A DNA stretch of 46,681 bases from JBLHKS01 sp047620505 (GTDB lineage Bacteria; Verrucomicrobiota; Verrucomicrobiia; Verrucomicrobiales; DEV007). A program made the translations under genes and the position numbers. The DNA is taken from positions 1 to 46,681 of the forward strand of contig JBLHKS010000034.1 in assembly GCA_047620505.1 (NCBI GenBank). Reading direction: 5' to 3'. A model generated the notes under the pieces. The model did not search any database, was not told the origin of the DNA, and was given only the letters and a program-made list of their open reading frames with translations. How positions within the stretch are numbered: position 1 is the first letter of the stretch; the number at the start of each line of letters is the position of its first letter. Shown piece by piece: positions 45,350-46,681 of this stretch.

Positions 45350-46330
45350 ATGAAAACCCCATCTCGTAGAGATTTCATTCGCGCCGGAGCGATCGTTGGC
45401 ACCAGCGTCGCAATCAGCAGCTGCTCAGACGAAACCGATGAGCCCAAAGTGGGCTCGAAACCCGCCGGACCAAAATTCGAAGGCGTCATCGACATCCACC
45501 AACACGTCGGCTACCACGGCCGATTCGATCCGATCATGATCTCCCATCAGGAAACGATGGGGATCGCGAAGACCGTCCTGTTGCCCTCAGCCTCGGCTGT
45601 TTCGCGTCCTTCGACCCACGGAGGAAAGTCCAACGGCCTCGCCGCCCGCGCCCACGGCAACCCCGCCTGCAAACGCCTCGCCGATGCGCATCCGGACAAA
45701 TTCGTCTACTTCGCCAACGAAGTTCCTGATCTCGATACGGCGCAGGCTGAGCTTGAGAAGTACCTCGACGCTGGCGCGATCGGAATCGGCGAGCAGAAAT
45801 TCGGCGTCGAGTGCGATGGCCCTCACATGCGTAAAATCTACGACATCGCCAAGCACTACGACGTGCCGGTGCTGATCCATTTTCAGCACGAAAAATACAA
45901 CGTCGGCTTTGAACGATTTCACAAAATCCTCGAAGCCTACCCGACGGTGAATTTCTTCGGCCATGCCCAGACCTGGTGGGCTAACATTGATAAAAATCAC
46001 GATCCGGTGAAGGAAGGGATCTATCCCAAAGGCCCGGTAACGGCTGGAGGAATTACCGATCGTTACCTCGCCGATTATCCCAACATGTTCGGCGACATGT
46101 CGGCCGGCTCGGGCTTGAACGCGATGACGCGCGACCTCGACCACGCGAAGGGCTTTCTCGAGCGTCACCAGGACAAGCTCTGCTACGCCAGTGACTGCGC
46201 CGACAAGGAAGGCGAGGGCGACGGTTGTTCCGGCGCGAAGCAACTCGCGGTGGTTCACGACTTGGTCGAGGACGAAGCGGTGCGAAACAAAATCCTCTCG
46301 CTCAACGCGCGTCGCGTGCTGAAAATCTGA
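45350..46330 (+). CDS. Tat-exported amidohydrolase (amidohydrolase-2 type)
   Basis: 326 residues. The N-terminus SRRDFIRAGAIVGTSVAISSC is a twin-arginine signal ending in a possible lipobox (AISSC), so the folded metalloenzyme is exported and perhaps lipid-anchored. The catalytic barrel starts with GVIDIHQHVG (H50, H52), has GAIGIGEQKFG, VPVLIHFQHEKYN, TVNFFGHAQTWW and LCYASDCADKEGEG, giving the usual His/His/His/Asp metal ligands. Such enzymes hydrolyse or decarboxylate small carbonyl compounds; the substrate is unknown. A palindrome copy (45416-45425) is read as ISSCS inside the signal peptide, a third codon phase. Confidence 0.85.
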   Translation: MKTPSRRDFIRAGAIVGTSVAISSCSDETDEPKVGSKPAGPKFEGVIDIHQHVGYHGRFDPIMISHQETMGIAKTVLLPSASAVSRPSTHGGKSNGLAARAHGNPACKRLADAHPDKFVYFANEVPDLDTAQAELEKYLDAGAIGIGEQKFGVECDGPHMRKIYDIAKHYDVPVLIHFQHEKYNVGFERFHKILEAYPTVNFFGHAQTWWANIDKNHDPVKEGIYPKGPVTAGGITDRYLADYPNMFGDMSAGSGLNAMTRDLDHAKGFLERHQDKLCYASDCADKEGEGDGCSGAKQLAVVHDLVEDEAVRNKILSLNARRVLKI

Positions 46331-46336
46331 CCGCCA

Positions 46337-46681
46337 CTACGGCCCCGAACTCGACGATGAACTGCTGCTTGGGAACGAGCTCGACGATGAACTGCTGGGC
46401 GGAATCGGAAACGACGAACTCGAACTACTGCTGGGAAACGAACTCGAACTCGACGGCGGAAAAGACGAACTGCTCGGGAAACTCGAACTCGAACTCGACG
46501 GCGGAAAAGACGAGCTGCTCGGGAAACTCGAACTCGCCCCGCCGCCGCCGCCGGAACCTCCACCTCCACCGCCGCCACCCGTGCCCGAGATCGCCGGTCC
46601 GCCGAACAGATGCGGCATGAAATAACTGCCCAACATATCCGGCTCATCCACGTGCTCGATACCGACGTGCATCAACGTGAT
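46337..46681 (-). CDS. C-terminal end of a Gly/Ser-rich protein (5' part outside the window)
   Basis: The reading frame is open from the window edge to a stop at 46337, so this is a gene's 3' end. It begins THVGIEHVDEPDMLGSYFMPHLFGGPAISGT-like sequence (the first residues visible are ITLMHVGIEHVDEPDMLGSY), then 13 or more Gly, then about 70 residues of Ser runs broken by F, P and FPP (SSSFPSSSSFPPSSSS pattern). At the DNA level a unit of about 48 bp around 46440-46535 is repeated almost exactly twice. Such tails are usually flexible linkers or surface-exposed regions. I do not recognise the family. It ends 6 bp from the convergent amidohydrolase. Confidence 0.5.
   Translation of the reverse strand: MTLMHVGIEHVDEPDMLGSYFMPHLFGGPAISGTGGGGGGGGSGGGGGASSSFPSSSSFPPSSSSSSFPSSSSFPPSSSSSFPSSSSSSSFPIPPSSSSSSSFPSSSSSSSSGP

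Noticed and set aside
46225..46620. Plus-strand frame over the Ser/Gly repeat region
   Set aside because: It overlaps the end of the amidohydrolase gene, has Asn/Thr/Cys-rich repetitive sequence that mirrors the minus-strand repeats and no family features.

Overview
The window looks like a chromosomal segment of a Gram-negative bacterium of the PVC group, most likely Verrucomicrobiota. Support: a DUF1549/DUF1553 protein, a DUF1080 protein, a CBM9-like/sorbosone-dehydrogenase/cytochrome fusion, several xylose-isomerase-like TIM-barrel proteins, an outer-membrane FadL-type protein, lipoproteins and moderately high G+C. A transpeptidase PBP2 with all three catalytic motifs argues against Planctomycetota. 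No rRNA, tRNA, CRISPR array, integrase or transposase was seen. Assignment is by motif recognition only.

Layout. 0-2.8 kb: a frameshifted PIN toxin, a short Hsp70 and a RelE/ParE-type toxin-antitoxin pair. 2.85-7 kb: a sugar epimerase, a small lipoprotein, N-acetylglutamate synthase and a glycosyltransferase with a fused Rossmann-like tail, preceded by a hairpin-rich leader. 7-10 kb: FadL-like porin and a lipoprotein phospholipase D. 10-16.7 kb: cobalamin-dependent methionine synthase behind a three-unit tandem operator, a DUF3592 protein, then yqeY-ispD-M16 peptidase. 16.7-21.8 kb: VanZ and a four-gene peptide ABC transporter operon whose ATPase has a degenerate signature and H-loop. 22-28.4 kb: a frameshifted membrane Ser/Thr kinase, the large CBM9/dehydrogenase/cytochrome protein and a DUF234-type ATPase with an AT-rich, repeat-bearing promoter. 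28.5-33.9 kb: a tandem alpha/beta hydrolase, a membrane-anchored GH75-like chitosanase, a cupin and a DUF1080 protein. 33.9-39.5 kb: PBP2 with a proline-rich spacer, DUF1549/DUF1553, and a spermidine-synthase-like protein. 39.5-43.1 kb: housekeeping minus-strand run rpoZ-smpB-pyk-M50 protease. 43.3-46.7 kb: homocysteine methyltransferase, a second sugar epimerase, a Tat-exported amidohydrolase and the repetitive Ser/Gly-rich end of a gene that runs out of the window.

Main discovery. The 10-bp palindrome AGCAGCTGCT (usually as the 12-mer CAGCAGCTGCTG) occurs 21 times by my count, about once per 2.2 kb, on both strands' genes, in three different codon phases and once between genes as the core of a 26-bp perfect palindrome. 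Random expectation is far below one. This resembles the cyanobacterial HIP1 highly iterated palindrome in behaviour but has a different sequence. It has reshaped proteins: twelve unrelated products carry the tetrapeptide QQLL at these sites. It is sparse in genes that look acquired (FadL, DUF234 ATPase, DUF1549). It could be a genome-wide target of a methylase, nucleoid or segregation protein, or uptake machinery.

Genes that act together: SBP-permease-permease-ATPase form one transporter; antitoxin and toxin overlap; yqeY-ispD-M16 and rpoZ-smpB-pyk-M50 are tight runs; MetH and the MmuM-like enzyme both methylate homocysteine; the epimerases, dehydrogenase, hydrolases and GH75 protein suggest a saccharide-degrading heterotroph.
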